64,000 bases of DNA from Tupaia tana (GCA_026018925.1 JAKSZU010000005.1:84433398-84497397), one strand, 5' to 3'. Positions 33,973-45,826 are shown, numbered from the stretch's first letter. A program made the numbers and translations. Notes: generated by a model from the letters alone, not told the origin.

Positions 33973-34536
33973 AAAGAGGACTTTGCTTTAGGGTATCTGC
34001 GCCCACCAGAGAGAGAGAGAGAGAGACAGAGAGAGAGAGACAGTGAGAGGGAAAATGAGAAACCACCCCCAGGGGCAGGGACCAGCAGTTAGCATAATGG
34101 CTATGTTGCTGAACTCCCATTTAGCCAACCATGGTTCGAGTCCCAGACCTGGTGGCTTAAAACTCACGCCAGGTGCGTGTGCGTGCATGCCCAAAATTCC
34201 AAGAGGAGAATGGAGGAGAAGGGATTGCGGCATGGTCATTCCCCCTGGGGGGTGATTTTTCATTTTCTATCACTCTGTGTCTCTGTGTCTGTCTGGCGAA
34301 TGCAAGCACCCTATAGCAAAAACCTCTCCAAAAACAAAACAAAACAAAACAAAACAGAAGTCACCCCCTTGGGGGGATGGCTACACCACAACCTATTCTC
34401 ATTCTTTCTCTTCCAAGTATCTTGGGCATGCATGCACATGTGCCTGGTGTGATTTTCAACCCACCAGGTCTTGGACTGGAACCACAGTTGACCATATGAG
34501 TCCAGCGATGTAACTGCTATGCTATCTGCTGGTCCC
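33973..34536 (-). mobile_element. SINE-A copy split by a later SINE-A insertion
   Basis: The tail-side piece (33973-34077: tttgctttagggtatctgcg, then gagaaaccacccccagggg) and the head-side piece (about 34357-34536: gaagtcacccccttgggggg to tatctgctggtccc) are one element. Between them lies a plus-strand SINE-A. The junction sequence (gaa..caccccc..gggg) is repeated on both sides, as expected for a target duplication. Confidence 0.88.
34078..34356 (+). mobile_element. SINE-A copy nested inside another SINE-A
   Basis: Starts gggaccagcagttagcataa and ends caccctatagcaaaaacctc with an aaaacaaaacaaaac tail. It is inserted at the C-run/G-run motif of the surrounding minus-strand copy. Confidence 0.93.
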
Positions 34537-35061
34537 AATATTTCTATTCTTATAATGTTTGATCATGGCCTAGATAATGACTTCTGTGATAGGTCATAGC
34601 TTCCAGACAACATCTGGATTGTATTTCAAGGGATTTTTTTGTGTGTCTTGCTTAGATTGTTTAGATAGTAGAATGGCTGAAACCAAAAATGAGTATCACA
34701 TGTTGAGTATACCATTCAGGAAAAGCAAGTTTTGTTTTGCTTTGGTTTCCAAAATATGTTTATCAACTCCTTCAGGCTACTTAATGTTATTAAATTAATT
34801 CATTATGCACATATATAAAATGTTGCAGCTGAAACAGAGTCATACAATGAAGTCAAGACAAATCAAAGATCTGGAGAAATGATGAGTCAATTTACATAAG
34901 GAGCCTGGGGGCAATTTTGGAAAATGCTTTCAGCATTTTCCTCAAGATGGCTATAATCAAGATCCAAAGCAGACGAAAAATAAAGAAAATGCCAAAGAGC
35001 AACTCCTAAGAAACAAGTGAACATGAATTGGTGTTATACACTACAGAAAAAACCAAACGAT
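34537..35061. other. Unique sequence, no feature seen
   Basis: No element recognised. Confidence 0.4.
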
Positions 35062-35262
35062 GGGGCCAGCAGGGGGCGTGGTGGTTCAGGGCACTTGACT
35101 CTCACATGGCCGACCACTGTTTGAGTTCCAGAACTGGCAGCTTGTTTTTTTTTTTTTCTCTCTCTCTGTGTCTCTTTCCTCCTCTCTGGTCAAAAATTAA
35201 AAATAAATATATAAAGTTAAATAATAAAATATTTAAAAAAAAAGCAATCTTAAAAAAAGAGA
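35062..35262 (+). mobile_element. SINE-B copy
   Basis: Starts ggggccagcagggggcgtgg and reads ctcacatggccgaccactgt, with a T run inside the CT-rich stretch and an A/T-rich tail. Confidence 0.87.
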
Positions 35263-35750
35263 AAAGTACCAAGTGAGATCCTGAAGAAGTCCAATTGCTG
35301 CCTAGTGTAAAGCTACCTGTAAGAAAACTTAAAGGAACTAAGATTAGTTTAAGCGGACAATTTTTCCATCCAGGCGTTTACAAACCAGTAAGGGAAAACA
35401 GAGTGCACTTCATTTCTAGAAGAGATAGACAGAAATTTCTAAGCAAGTCACAGGCAGAGGTCTTTATAAATTTGCTTTGTGAGCATTTGAAAGACTTTAA
35501 TGGAGGAGGCAACACTGAAAGATGGGGAATGTTTATTGATGTATAAATATTGAGTAAAGTTGTAACACACAGCATTTTGGATGAAAAGAATGTTTACTAA
35601 TTCTTAAGTTCAAAGAATATTTCTAGATGAAATAAGAGTTAATATCCTAGACCCTTCAAACACCACATTAAATCTGGTAACACTCTTCTTACTTACAGTC
35701 TAATTATTTTTCCTACTTTAATTTTTATTATATGCTTTTTGTGAACATAT
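35263..35750. other. Unique sequence, no feature seen
   Basis: An 83-codon plus-strand frame (35295-35546) has no domain I recognise. Nothing else seen. Confidence 0.35.
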
Positions 35751-36072
35751 TAAAAAGGGGTAAACTAAGTCAAATTGTATAAATCAGAAAGGGGTTTATT
35801 GGGCATAAACATGAGGACCACAGCTAACACACTGTGGTGTCTGAATGAACATATTACAGTTCCCACAACATATCCACCAAGGTCTTAGAATCCTCAAGAA
35901 GTATTTAAAGGCAAAAGCAACCAGAGGGAGAGGATGGAGAGGACAAGATTACACCATTTGTTCTGCTACAGTCCTTCTTAGTTACTGGGACCAATAAGGA
36001 GTGGCATCAGTCCAAGGCTGGCCAGGCAGTCTCAGGGTAGAAGCCTTTGCAGCAGTAATCTTTGTGTCAAGT
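35751..36072 (-). mobile_element. Probable old LTR, antisense
   Basis: On the minus strand this reads like an LTR. In order it has a CCAAT-like element (attggtccc on the minus strand), a TATA-like cctttaaatacttc, then about 100 bases later a polyadenylation signal in cccaataaacccctttc. The ends are not resolved and no target duplication was found. Confidence 0.4.
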
Positions 36073-36084
36073 TTTTATTTATTT

Positions 36085-36362
36085 ATTTTTATGTATTTAT
36101 TTATTTATTTTTTTCAAGAAAGATTTTTGCTATAGGGAGTGTGTGCTCCCCGGAGACAAAGTGACAGAAAGTGAGACATCATCCCTCCCCCTCCAAGAAG
36201 ATATGGCCATGCAACAACACCTTCTCCTCCATTCTTCCTTGGGACTTTGGGCAGCACACATACATGCCCAGCAGAAGTTTTAAGCCACCAGGTCTAGATC
36301 TCAAGCTATGGTTGACTATGTGAGAGTCCAGCAATGTAATCATTATGTCATCTGCTAGTCCC
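36085..36362 (-). mobile_element. SINE-A copy, decayed
   Basis: A TTTA-rich run precedes agatttttgctatagggagt. The body is readable and the far end is catctgctagtcccc. Confidence 0.85.
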
Positions 36363-36547
36363 CCAGCAGTTTTTAACATAATGATTCTTGTTAATGAGCA
36401 CAACCAGTGTGAGAAAATACCTCCTCCATGAGGTTCCCTGGCATGCTTTAGTAAGAGTTTAGCCCAACTTGATACAAATGACTCCATTCTATTTCTGAAA
36501 ATCTTACACATTTTTTACTTTCTTTTAACATTTGTTTTTAAATCACT

Positions 36548-36796
36548 TTTTTTTTTTTTAGAGGTTTTGTTTTAAGGCACATATGCTTACTGGAGTTGGG
36601 GGGGGGAGGGAGTGAGAAATCACCCCCTGAGGGCATGGCCATGCTACACTCCCTTGTCTTCCTTTCTCGGCCCTGAATCTTAGGCACGCACACACATGTG
36701 CCCAGCACAAGTTTCAAGCCACAAGGTCCAGGACCTGAATTTCTGTCAGCCATGTAGGTGTCTAGCAATGTAAGTGCTATGCTGTCTGCTGGGCCC
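36548..36796 (-). mobile_element. SINE-A copy, decayed
   Basis: A T run precedes agaggttttgttttaaggca. Contains a G run (gttgggggggggaggg) in place of the agagagacagag stretch; far end gtctgctgggccc. Confidence 0.85.
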
Positions 36797-36869
36797 TAGA
36801 GTCACATTTTAGATAGTTTTCTTAGAGTGCTTTTCTGTCATTTCAGTTATCCTTTAGATAATTAACAAT

Positions 36870-37350
36870 ACTAGCCTCCTATCCTGTCTCAAATACTTTA
36901 GTAGATGCCTCACATTATCTATAATTAAATTCCACGGGGGGGGGGGGGTAAAACAGGCAAGTGTGGATTTTTCTCTCTTTTATTTATTTATTTATTTTTA
37001 GTTTTTTGCCATAGGGTGTGTACTAATCAGAGACAGAGAGAGGGAAAATAAGTTACCCTCCAGGGGGATGGTACACCACCCCTTTCTTCCCTTTTCCTCT
37101 TGAGATTTTGTGCATGTATGCACATGTATCTGGTGTGATTGTCAGGCCACCGGGTCCAGGACTCGAACTGTAGTGATCATGTGGAAATCCTGCACCTTAA
37201 ATACCATGCCACCTGTTAGTCCAGTATGGATTTTTAATGCCATTCAACAGATGAATGAATGAGCTCCAAAATATTAAAGATACTTTTCTAAATGTTTGAG
37301 CCAAATCTGCCTGACACTAAAGCCCATAGATTCTAAATGCCATATTCTAT
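36870..37350 (-). mobile_element. MIR, split by a SINE-A insertion
   Basis: The left part (tcaaatactttagtagatgc; cacattatctataattaa) and right part (ccattcaacagatgaatgaa; tgcctgacactaaagccca) match successive pieces of a MIR. They are separated by the SINE at 36.98-37.22 kb. A 14-base G run lies in the left part near 36,940. Confidence 0.55.
36976..37222 (-). mobile_element. SINE-A copy, decayed
   Basis: (TTTA)n tail, then gttttttgccatagggtgtg, aagttaccctccagggggat and a far end ccacctgttagtcc. Confidence 0.85.
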
Positions 37351-37404
37351 GTCTGTCTCAAGCAAAGTGACTCTCAAAAGCTATAATTTAACTTCTTGGC
37401 TGCT

Positions 37405-37490
37405 CCAGTGTATGTCTGGCAGTATTTGAAAGCTGCAGGTACTTACAGCATGTGTTGAATAAATAAAAGAAAATAGGAATCTACTTTTTC
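37405..37490 (+). mobile_element. MIR-like 3' end fragment
   Basis: Reads gtatgtctggcagtatttga then acttacagcatgtgttgaat and aaataaaa, like the MIR 3' end (gtgcctggcacatagtag...tgttgaatgaat). Confidence 0.45.
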
Positions 37491-38597
37491 ATGTTAGTCC
37501 AGAAACTTCTGAAGACCAATCTGCCAGCATATCGTTTCTATAAGACAAACAATAAGCTAAATCATTAAATTAAACATGTTAGTTTGGAGAGGTCAAAATA
37601 GTGAAATTGATGACCTACCAGCCCATCTTTTTTTTGCCTTTTTTCCTTTCCCAAAGTATTTTGTGTTGTAATATATGTCCTTGGAGAAGCTCTGTATTTA
37701 ATATTTAGTCTATTTAATATTTTAACTCTAAGCTATTGTTCACTGAGGCAGAAATTTGGATACCGAAATCATGCAGCTAAATCCTATTAGAAGGCTAAAG
37801 AATCTACTTAAAATTTCAGAACGTTGATCTGGGCCATTTGCAGTGCATTGCAATGAAGCAGAAAATGCATTTTAGAGTTTGACATATTAGAGATAATGCA
37901 ACTGCTTTGCTCAAGAATAAAGAGATAATTCAAATATAATTTTTTGCTTCATATACAATTTCACTATGTGTTTTAGAGTGACTCATATTACATAATGCCT
38001 ATCTCTGCAGTTTTAATGTAATTACAACATTTCATTAGTTTCAAATGCCTCTCCCCCAGATTTGCATCTCTGGTAAATACCATCTCACCACGCTCTCACT
38101 CATTCAGGCCACCCCACCCCCATTTTTATGGCACTAGATCTCCTCTTTTTGTCATTATTTTTCTGACTTATGCCTTGAAGACAGTTCTTGACCTCTCACT
38201 GGCGTGTCAGTGCTATGCTGTGACAGCTGACACACATTTGCACCATGCTTTGAACGCTTTGTTTGCATAACATCTTTTCACCTTAACTTTTTCTATGTTT
38301 TTGATGCTTCTTGCTCAGCTTAATCTATGGGTGACATGAATTAAATTACTTTTCTTGCACATCCATAAAAAGGAGAATTCAATGGTAAAGACAGGAAAAC
38401 CCAACCATAAGAAAGTTCAGAGAATATTAGTTGTGGGATTCCAAGACTAAAAGTATGAACTTTTTCAGAACTGAGTCGGTAAAATATTTCATACTAATCA
38501 GAGCCCTTGTTAGCTTTGTGATGCATCCAGTCTTCTGGATAGCATAATAGTTTGTGTATAACCTTAGTTCTGTGCTTCTGAGGAATTGAAAAATAAT
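37491..38597. other. Unique sequence, no feature seen
   Basis: About 1.1 kb with no recognised repeat or gene. It is less AT-skewed than its surroundings around 38.05-38.3 kb. Confidence 0.4.
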
Positions 38598-38870
38598 GGG
38601 ACCAGTAGATGGTGTAGTAGTTACATTGCTATACTCCCACATGACTGACCACGTTTAATGTCCTGTATCTGGTGGGTAGAAACTCATGCTGGGCACATGT
38701 GCATATATGCCCAAGATTCCAGGAGGAGAATGAAGAAGAAGGGTTTTGGGTGTGGCCATACTCCCCGGGAGTGATTTCTTACTTTTCCTCTCACTGTCTT
38801 TGTCTCTGTCTCTCTCCAGTGAGTGCAAGCACTCTAAGCCAAAAACCTCTACCAAATAATAATAATAATT
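38598..38870 (+). mobile_element. SINE-A copy
   Basis: Starts gggaccagtagatggtgtag and ends ctctaagccaaaaacctcta with an (AAT)n tail. Confidence 0.88.
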
Positions 38871-39019
38871 AAATCGTAATATTATAAAGTGAAGCATTGA
38901 TTATTGTTATATACAGACAGGAATCCTTACAGGATCCCATAATGTCCATAGCATTTCCTGAAGTGGGCATGTAAAAATTGGGTTGTAAGATGTTTTGTTG
39001 TTTTATTTGTTTTGTTTCA

Positions 39020-39180
39020 TTTTAGATGGGGTTTCTCTAAGTATGGCTCCTCTTGCCTCAGTTTCTCTTCTCACTGGAACTACAGGCACATGCCTTATGT
39101 CTGGATTTATGGTGGGTCAGGGATGAAACCCATGCCTCCATGTAGCCTCAGCCTGTAAAGTTGCAGTGTCTGTCAGGATG
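39020..39180 (-). mobile_element. Possible 7SL-derived SINE fragment
   Basis: Reads ttttagatggggtttctcta, then cttgcctcagtttctcttct and ggaactacaggcacatgcct. This is the order seen in antisense Alu/B1-type elements (gagacggggtttct; gcctcagcctc; gggactacaggcgcatgcc). A following gggatgaaacccatgcctcc resembles a tRNA box B complement. If correct this would be a lineage marker, but decay is high. Confidence 0.4.
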
Positions 39181-40094
39181 GACTATCAGGACTGCTTACA
39201 ATTTTTATGTCATACAGCCAGTCAGCAAATTTTATAGAGCTCCCATCAGGATAATTTCCATGGACAATCTATAATTCATCTCAGCCGTTGTCCACTCAAT
39301 CTATCCACTCAATCAGCAAGTCCATCTCACTTCCCCCTGAGGAAAATGAAGCTTTGTTTGCTTGAATGCATTTATAATAAACACATATGTCAACTGCATA
39401 ACGAAGTTGTAAAGATTAACAAAAAAGAATCTTTAACCTCAAGGAGCTTATGATTTAACAGATATCTCCATATATTTTATTAACTGGATTTTGTTTCAGT
39501 TTTGGTTGATGGTTTTCTTTAGGATGTATCCATACATTTAGTATAGTCTATGATTCTGTGTTGTAGCCTTTACCTTTCCCAAAGTTTCTCTTTTTATTCT
39601 TTGAATTAAACAAATACACTTCACCTGCCTTACATCTACATTACCATAATTTTACTATCTAGCTATCTTTACAAATATGGTTCTACTGTCTTTATGAATA
39701 TGATCGGATACTCTCCTGGAGATAAAAGTTACCCAATTGTTCCTCAATCGTCATTTAAATAAACGTCAAAAGATTCAGCTTTCCACAGTATCAAATCCTT
39801 AAACTTCTAAGACATTCAAAACCCTCTTTAACAATTATTTTTGGAAAGCCAGTATTTGACAATCTTGGAAGTCCATGGACTATCAAGTCAAACGCTCTTT
39901 ATCACTATGGCCTATGACCTTTAATTCACAAACAGCATTTATTTTGCAAGTCTTGGCCATCTCACTGAGGTATCTGTCAATACATGATGACTGGTAATTA
40001 ATGTTGAGTCCAAACTTCATTTATTTTTGCATTATAGTTCTCCAAATACAGAGTTAATATATCCTTGAGTTAATAAAAATAACAAAATCTTTTT
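39181..40094. other. Unique sequence, no feature seen
   Basis: No repeat or gene recognised. Confidence 0.4.
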
Positions 40095-40250
40095 AGAGCC
40101 ATCAGTAAGTGTAGTGGTTAAGATTCTGGACTATCACATGATTGACGTGATTTGAATCTCGAACCCAGTGGCCTGAAATTCATGCTGCGTATGTTGTGCA
40201 AGCATGCTCACCCACCTTGAGTTAATAATAAAAATAAAGAAAATAAAAAT
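40095..40250 (+). mobile_element. SINE-B/A copy (first of three in a row)
   Basis: Starts agagccatcagtaagtgtag and reads gattgacgtgatttgaatct. The body is shortened, ending with an (aataaaaataaag) tail. Confidence 0.78.
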
Positions 40251-40253
40251 CTT

Positions 40254-40530
40254 TGTACCATTAGTTGGCATAATGGCTATGTAGTTGGACTCCCATGTAG
40301 TCAACCATAGTTCAGATCCTGGACCCGATGGCTTAAACTCACGCTGGGCACGTGTGCGTACGTGCTCAAGATCCCGAGAGGAGAATGGAGGAGAAGGGAT
40401 TGCAGTGTGACCATCACTTCTAGGGGGTGATTTCTTGCTTTCTGTCTCTGTCTTTTTCTGTCTTTCTGGTGAGTGCACATGCCCTATAGCAAAACCTCTC
40501 CAAATATTATATATATATATATTTTTTTTT
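40254..40530 (+). mobile_element. SINE-A copy (second of three in a row)
   Basis: Starts gtaccattagttggcataat and ends gccctatagcaaaacctctc, followed by (TA)n and a T run. Confidence 0.9.
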
Positions 40531-40540
40531 TTTTTTTAAG

Positions 40541-40735
40541 GGGAGAGCCAGGAGGTGGTATAGTGATTAAGACGCTGAACTCCCAGGTGGTCAATCATAG
40601 TTTGAGTCCTAGACCTGGCAGCTTGAAACTCATGCTGGGCATATGTGCATGGGGTGGGGGGTGATGTCTCACATTCATCTCTCTGTCTCTCTGACACCAC
40701 ATGATTCTTAGAGCAAAAAAATCTCTAAAAATATC
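40541..40735 (+). mobile_element. SINE-A copy with internal deletion (third in a row)
   Basis: Starts ggggagagccaggaggtggt, jumps from gggcatatgtgcatgggg to gggggtgatgtctcacattc (the ggagaatggaggag core is gone), and ends agagcaaaaaaatctctaaa. Confidence 0.87.
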
Positions 40736-41360
40736 CACCCATAAGGGTCCTCTGAGTATCTGGTTGGATGTAAAGAGTTCTATTATTTACAAGTTTGTAA
40801 TAATTTTACCATTGACAACTTAAAGGACATTATCTTTTGTATCTTCCTTCATTTGTCCTTTTTTTGTTGTATGTCTATAAGAAAAGTTTCTAGGGAAGAA
40901 GGTAGAGTAGACACACATAAGCCCATTCTTCAAAACAAACCCAGAGAATAAAAAATTAAGAAGGTTTCTTATGCCAGTGTTTTTCAGTTAAATTTTACTT
41001 CAGGTCACTTACCAAAACTTTTAAAGGACTTTCCGCACTCTTTTCTGAACATCTGAATTTGAGAGTGATCCCTTAACAATACTTTCTTTCTGAGAAGAAC
41101 TGTAGATGACTTTGGTGAGCCATTGAAAATGATGTAGCCATTGGCCTGAGAGGCCCAAAACATGAGGTCATAGCAACTATTTTAGCAACCATTTAAATGG
41201 ATCTGTTTCAACCTAAATTTTAGTCAGTATTTTCTCCAGAACCTCTTGCTTGTTCATAAATGTATTCATGCTATAACTCATATTTGTATACTGAGAGAGA
41301 AAATCAATTCAGAGCAGTCTGTGGAATGAAAGGTCAATTTAAATTTTAAAGGCCTGAGGA
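40736..41360. other. Unique sequence, no feature seen
   Basis: Nothing recognised; may include the start of the LTR-like element that follows. Confidence 0.35.
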
Positions 41361-41750
41361 AAGCATGAGCCTAAGATTGGATTATGTCCCACACCTGTCA
41401 GAGTTATTGCCCAAAGTCCTGTTTTAGTCAACAAACTGAGATGGTGCAAAAGGCTATACATTAACAATGGGACTCCTACCCTTTCTTCATCCCAGGGACC
41501 TGCAGTTCCTCATGCAAAGAATAAGAAATAGCTAAATCAGTTACTTGCATTATTTTAAACGACACTATATGAACTCTTAACAAGCAACTGCTAACCTCCT
41601 CTTTCCTTGTACTTTTCTTTGGTATATAAGCCAACTTTCTTGGCTGTCATTTGAGTGAGCACATTTCTGGGCAACCAGACGTTTCTGTCACCTGAGAAAA
41701 TTTTTATGCCCTCTCAAACAAATAAATTCTATTTCACTCATTATATTTAA
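41361..41750 (+). mobile_element. Probable old LTR
   Basis: Has the order of an LTR: a TATA box in ttggtatataagccaacttt (about 41,623), then about 95 bases later caaataaattctatttcact (polyadenylation-like signal at about 41,722). No target duplication was found and the left end is unclear. Confidence 0.4.
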
Positions 41751-41789
41751 GTCTTCTTTTTAGGTTGACAATACTTAATTTTTATTATT

Positions 41790-42048
41790 TTAGAGAGATT
41801 TTATTTATTTATTTATTTTGCTTTAGGGTGCATGCACTTGCCGGAGAGACAGAGACACAAAGTGAAAAATCACCCTCTCCCCAGGGGGGTAGACCATGTC
41901 ACCATCCTGTCTTCTCCATTCTCCTCTTGGGATTTTGGGGACACACATGTGCTTGGCATGAGTTCGACATCACTGGATTCAGGACTCAAACCACAGTCAA
42001 CTACGTGAGAGTCCAATCACATAACCATTTTTCCATCTATTAGTTTCT
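41790..42048 (-). mobile_element. SINE-A copy
   Basis: A TTTA tail precedes tgctttagggtgcatgcact. The body is readable (cagtcaactacgtgagagtc) and the far end is weak. Confidence 0.85.
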
Positions 42049-42329
42049 ATAATTCTTAATTATTAAATGGCATAATTTTACCACTGATAATGTTACAAAG
42101 ACCAATTTTGGAAACTTAATATCAACAAGTTTGTTGATATCAACAAACTTTATTGATTGAAAAGTGCCTTTTAATTGAAAGAGAACAATATTTCAAACAT
42201 CAAATGCAAGCGTTTCATTTATTTTAGACAATAGTGAAATAAAATAAAAAAATTTAATGTGTTTTATGATGTGTATGTTTTATGATATTCAAAATACGCT
42301 TTAATGAGAAACCACCCCAGAATACTTTC

Positions 42330-43430
42330 ATCTTCCTCAAAATAAGCCCTATATGTACTAGCTGTCACCCTTCAAACTCAACTCCAAACTGCCTCACCCA
42401 GCACCCCGTTAACTAATTCCACCAGTTTAGGCAAATACTGATCTGCCTTTCTTTTTACTATTTTTTTTTGTTTGGAGAGGTTTTTGCTATAGGGCATGTG
42501 CACTCACCAGACAGAGACTGAGAGACAGAAAGTGAGAAATCACCCTCCGGGGGGATGGCCACACCGCAATCCCTTCTCCTCCATTTTCCTCTCGGGATCT
42601 TGGGAACGCACACACACGCACCCAGCATGAGTTTTAAGCCACCAGGTCCAGGACGCGAACTGCAGTCGACTATATGGGAGTCCAGCGACATAGCCATTAC
42701 GCTAACTGCTGGTCCCTTACTATATTTCTTTATTCTAGACAGTTTATAAAAATGGAAATATGTATTATATGGTGTTTTGTGACTACATGCCCCTATGCTA
42801 AAATGCTTTCAAAGGTCATCTCTGTTGTAGTATATATTAGTAAATCATTTGTTTTGCTGCTGAATGATTTTTACTGTATGGGTAAACATATTTTTGTTTA
42901 TTTGTTCATCAGTTCATGAAGCATTGTGATGTTTTCACCTTCAAGCTATAATGAAGAAGGTGCTACACACATTTGTGTTCAATTATTTTTCTAGACAGAA
43001 GTTTTAATTTGTTTTGGCTATGTATCTGGGAGTGGATTGGCTGCATCATATGGTAATTTTGTCTTTACCATTCTAAAACACATAAAACCTTTTTCTACAT
43101 TGGCTAAAATACTTACATTCCCAATAGTAGTGCATTAGTCTTTTCATTTCTTCACTTCCTCAGAAATACTTACTCTGACTTGTCTTTCTGTCCACCTTGT
43201 GAGTGGAAAGTGTTATTCCATTGTTGTATCATTTCATTTTCTAGTCATTAATAGTGGTGAACATCTCTTCATTTATTCATTAACAACATTCATTAACATT
43301 TATTCATTATTTGCATATAACTTCTTTGTAAACTATAAAAATCTTTTGGTTACTTTAAAATTAGGTTATGTATCTTTTTATTAAATAGAACTCTAAAAAC
43401 TCTTTATGAAAATCAGTTAAGAATGTTTTT
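42330..43430 (-). mobile_element. L1 3'UTR/ORF2 end, antisense, split by a SINE
   Basis: Antisense L1 landmarks lie on both sides of the SINE: ctagctgtcacccttcaaac before it and gtgttttgtgactacatgcc, gtatctgggagtggattggc, ttcccaatagtagtgcatta and aatagtggtgaacatctctt after it. Decayed; no open frame. Confidence 0.75.
42462..42716 (-). mobile_element. SINE-A copy, young
   Basis: Reads ggagaggtttttgctatagg, ggacgcgaactgcagtcgac and ctgctggtccc. The flanking ttactattt and ttactatat suggest a target duplication. Confidence 0.92.
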
Positions 43431-43569
43431 TGGGAACCTGTATTTCTTTTTTATATTTTAACGCTAGGTCGTAACAGGAATATATATGCATTTATGATAT
43501 TACAAAGATATAATTTATGCCATATTATACATTGTATAGATGCTTTAAACAAAATTTTAGATTAGCTAT

Positions 43570-43795
43570 GGTGAGACAGTGATGATGCAGCAGTTCCTGA
43601 TGCTGACGCCATAGGGGAAGGTCCCAGGTTCACGTCATGTGGACTCCTGTTGTGTGCTGGGTATGCTCATACCCAGCCCATACTCATGGCTGACTGAGGC
43701 TGAGGTAGAATTGTGACAATAAAGACCTTCGGGGGGGAGGGGAGGACTGACTCTCTCATCTCCCCTGTCTCTCATATAAGAAATAAATGAACTTT
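43570..43795 (+). mobile_element. SINE-C copy
   Basis: Starts ggtgagacagtgatgatgca and contains catactcatggctgactgag. A G run (cttcgggggggagggg) follows, and the element ends ctcatataagaaataaatga. Shares its layout with 52.5 and 62.7 kb. Confidence 0.65.
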
Positions 43796-43796
43796 T

Positions 43797-44060
43797 GGAA
43801 CCAGCAGATGGCATAATGGTTACATCGCTGGACTCCCACATAGTCAACCACGGTTCAAGTCCCAGACCCAGTGGCGTAAAACTCACACTGGGTGCATGTG
43901 TGTGCATGCCCAAAATCCCAAGAGGAGAATGGAGGAGAAGCGATTATGGTGTGGCTATCCTCCCTGAGGAGTGATTTCTTGCTTTCTGTCTCTTTATCCC
44001 TATCTGTCTCTCTGGAAAGCACACACGGCCTATAGGAAATAGAGAAACTTTTAAAAAGAT
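43797..44060 (+). mobile_element. SINE-A copy
   Basis: Starts ggaaccagcagatggcataa and ends acggcctataggaaatagag; probable target duplication gaactttt/gaaactttt. Confidence 0.9.
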
Positions 44061-44808
44061 TTTAAGTAAAGATTTAAAAAAAAAAAAGATTTGTTTTGTT
44101 AATTGTATAAAAATGTCTGCCATAAGAACTAATTGGCAAGACCAACTGCTGCAGTCAAACCAATCAACTAAATCAGATTTTCTGTCAGAAACATCTTATT
44201 TCATTTTTCAATTTGCATAGAAATGTTAATATGTGCCTGAATGACTAACACACTACTTCTGAATTCTGATTCTAATATAGGAATCTACTAGTTAAAGCAT
44301 GGAGACTTGCCATGATTTTGTCTTTTTTATGAAGTCAGTTACATTCCCTTTCAATATTTCTTGCTTTGTGCTAATGATAATCTTATTTGGAAGCAAGCAG
44401 ACTCTTTTTTGTTCTAGCAGGTCCAAGAAATGCATCATGTTAGGATTGATAAAGGATATATGTATTTATTTGTAAAGACAGAAAGGTGTTTGTGAAAGAG
44501 GAGTTGGAAAAGCAAATAAGAAAAAGATAACTCTGCAGGCAGCTCTCTTTTTAGGAGAGAGTACATACAGAAAAAATGAGATTCTGGAAATTGATTTCCT
44601 TAAAATTTTCTAAATTACCCTACTGCCTTGACTGTCATAGATTTATCTCCATGGGAATACTTGGATGATCAAGCAATCCTACTCCGTTCCTTCGTTGATA
44701 GATTTTTTGATCCATTTACAGTGCTTGTTTTGAGATTCTACTATCTTAAACATTCTACAATTCATACTGACTCTTTTCTATGTAATTTTTAGGGTAATTT
44801 CCTTTTGC
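44061..44808. other. Unique sequence, no feature seen
   Basis: Short A run at 44078-44090; otherwise nothing recognised. Confidence 0.4.
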
Positions 44809-44860
44809 TATATTTATTTATTTATTTGTTTATTTATTTTTTGAGAGGTTTTCACTATAT
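44809..44860 (-). mobile_element. SINE-A tail stub
   Basis: A (TTTA)n run followed by ttttttgagaggttttcact and ata, then unrelated sequence. Only the last 17-20 bases of SINE-A plus its tail are present, a heavily 5'-truncated copy. Confidence 0.7.
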
Positions 44861-45424
44861 TATTTTGTAATTCAACATTGAAAATAAGCTTTTTAAAATT
44901 TCTAAATTTTGAAGGTTCCATATATATTTTGCCTATATAAAAATTCAGAATATTATTTTATGGTGTTTTATGGTTTTCAAAAATGCCTTGAGTACCATTG
45001 TCTTCCCTCTAAGGAAGTAATATAAAACATATTTGCATTACATTGTTTTATAAATAAGAAAATTTCAGATATCTAATGATCAGTGAAGTAACTGACAATG
45101 TTTTGATTTACACAGATCGAGTCCTTTTCTGTCTATTGAAGCACATCCAAACTTTCAGTGAATATCAAAGAAGAGCTTCATAGTACATTTCTCAAATCTA
45201 ATTAATGGTATTGGAGGATAGGCAAAATTTATTGGCCAGAGTTGAAATTGTATTTTCTATTGAATCCAATCAATGGATTAGAAAAACAACACAATACAAA
45301 CATAAAATATTTAATAGAACACAGTGTATAAAATAACTTTAAGACAAGTTTGAAAAAGCATCAGAAAATTTTGTACTCTAGTGATCCAATATAGGTATAT
45401 CAATGGATAAGAAAGCAAAAAATT
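44861..45424. other. Unique AT-rich sequence, no feature seen
   Basis: Nothing recognised. Confidence 0.4.
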
Positions 45425-45665
45425 CAGGCCACCAGGTAGCATGGTAGTTAAGGCAGCTGGATTCATGGCATTGAAGGTGACTGGATTGTACATGTCTGAC
45501 TTCATAGATCAAATCCTGAACTTGACATCCATCCTGAAAAACATGTCGGGCATGACCAAAACTCCCAAGAAGAGATTGGATAGTGGTGTGGTCATTCACT
45601 GTGGGGAGTGATTTCTCTCTGTCTTTCTCTTTGGCAAGAGCACACACCCTATAGGAAAATAACAA
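45425..45665 (+). mobile_element. SINE-A copy, decayed, with a small local duplication
   Basis: Starts aggccaccaggtagcatggt and ends acaccctataggaaaataac. Near the head, ctggattcatggcattgaag is followed by ctggattgtac, which looks like a small internal duplication. Confidence 0.82.
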
Positions 45666-45748
45666 CAACAAAAAGAAAACAAAAATTTTACTAGAGCTTT
45701 GATTGGAATTATTTAGTTATTCTAAGGAAAATAAAAAGTATATTAAAT

Positions 45749-45825
<77 letters not shown>
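45749..45825. repeat. (TA)n(CA)n microsatellite
   Basis: About 20 TA units followed by about 17 CA units. Confidence 0.95.
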
Positions 45826-45826
<1 letters not shown>

